From a virus: DNA of 20,759 bases. Numbering within the stretch: the first letter of the stretch is position 1; the number at the start of each line of letters is the position of its first letter. The stretch spans positions 1 through 20,759 of IMG/VR virus record IMGVR_UViG_3300044622_000717; one strand, 5' to 3'. Below are positions 20,589 through 20,759 of the stretch, in pieces. The position numbers and the translations under genes were made by a program. Under the pieces are notes generated by a model, which did no database searches, was not told the DNA's origin, and saw nothing but the letters and a program-made list of their open reading frames with translations.

Positions 20589-20759
20589 AACATGGGAAGT
20601 GATGAATGATCTTGAGATGGTAACATCCAAGATTTGTTCTGCTCGTGAAATTGTTGATACTGCCGTAGAAGCGATTCAAAAACATGATTACGATAAAGCA
20701 GAAACTCTTGCAATGGCAGCATATGAGTTTCTAGGATATTATCTTGATGAATTTGATGA
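20578..20759 (+). CDS. hypothetical helical protein (3' end cut by window)
   Basis: Sixty codons are open from the ATG at 20578 to the right edge with no stop. The product begins MSSKTWEVMN and is helical and acidic (AETLAMAAYEFLGYYLDEFD). The start overlaps the previous gene by 11 nt. Its length and identity cannot be given. Confidence 0.6.
   Translation, partial: MSSKTWEVMNDLEMVTSKICSAREIVDTAVEAIQKHDYDKAETLAMAAYEFLGYYLDEFD

Noticed and set aside
1-20759. CRISPR arrays, insertion sequences, integrase genes, attachment sites and factor-independent terminators
   Set aside because: I looked for repeated spacers, transposase or integrase motifs, and stem-loops followed by T runs in the gaps between genes, and saw none. 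Almost all gaps are under 60 nt.

Overview
The window looks like part of a T4-like cyanophage (a marine Synechococcus/Prochlorococcus myovirus). It is AT-rich, and every gene lies on the + strand with 0-17 nt overlaps or tiny gaps. It has long runs of 47-110 residue proteins, several matching small proteins I recall from cyanomyoviruses, and many 2-oxoglutarate/Fe(II) oxygenases. A tRNA is wedged directly against a stop codon. Two kinds of promoter occur: host sigma-70 type (TTGACA/TATAAT) and T4-late type (TATAAATA). There is no integrase, IS element or CRISPR array. The assignment comes from gene content and memory of the families, not from a search.

Layout. 1-1041: the tail of an upstream gene, a small conserved protein, an aspartyl-hydroxylase-like oxygenase, and tRNA-Ala(UGC). 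1045-5813: a near-consensus early promoter followed by about twenty very small genes (membrane peptides, a zinc protein, a cupin-like protein), interrupted by a 200-residue 2OG-Fe(II) oxygenase at 4867. 5806-10150: a first metabolic block with a stand-alone ANL-family adenylating enzyme, a DUF6356-like membrane protein, and two paralogous radical SAM proteins with extra N-terminal cysteine clusters. 10147-10957: a second early promoter and a knot of tiny genes, two pairs of which overlap in different frames. 10960-12972: T4-late promoters, two paralogous tail-fibre/receptor-binding-tip proteins carrying HxH motifs, a cysteine-motif protein and a possible fibre-assembly protein. 12996-20390: a second metabolic block, apparently one transcription unit, with a tandem 2OG oxygenase, three tandem GT25-like glycosyltransferases, a half-size DegT-type PLP protein, another 2OG oxygenase, an amidinotransferase and a NodU/TobZ-type carbamoyltransferase. 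20391-20759: two small genes, the last cut by the window edge.

How the genes may work together. The second block encodes the activities used to decorate a sugar or small molecule: glycosyl transfer, an aminotransferase-like fold, hydroxylation, transfer of an amidino group from arginine to make a guanidine, and O-carbamoylation. It follows directly on the host-recognition fibre genes. The most economical reading is that the virus builds or modifies a glycan, either on its own fibres or on the host surface. A small-molecule or nucleotide modification pathway is the alternative. The first block (adenylation enzyme plus two radical SAM enzymes) may belong to the same pathway or be an independent one. 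All function assignments rest on motifs read by eye.
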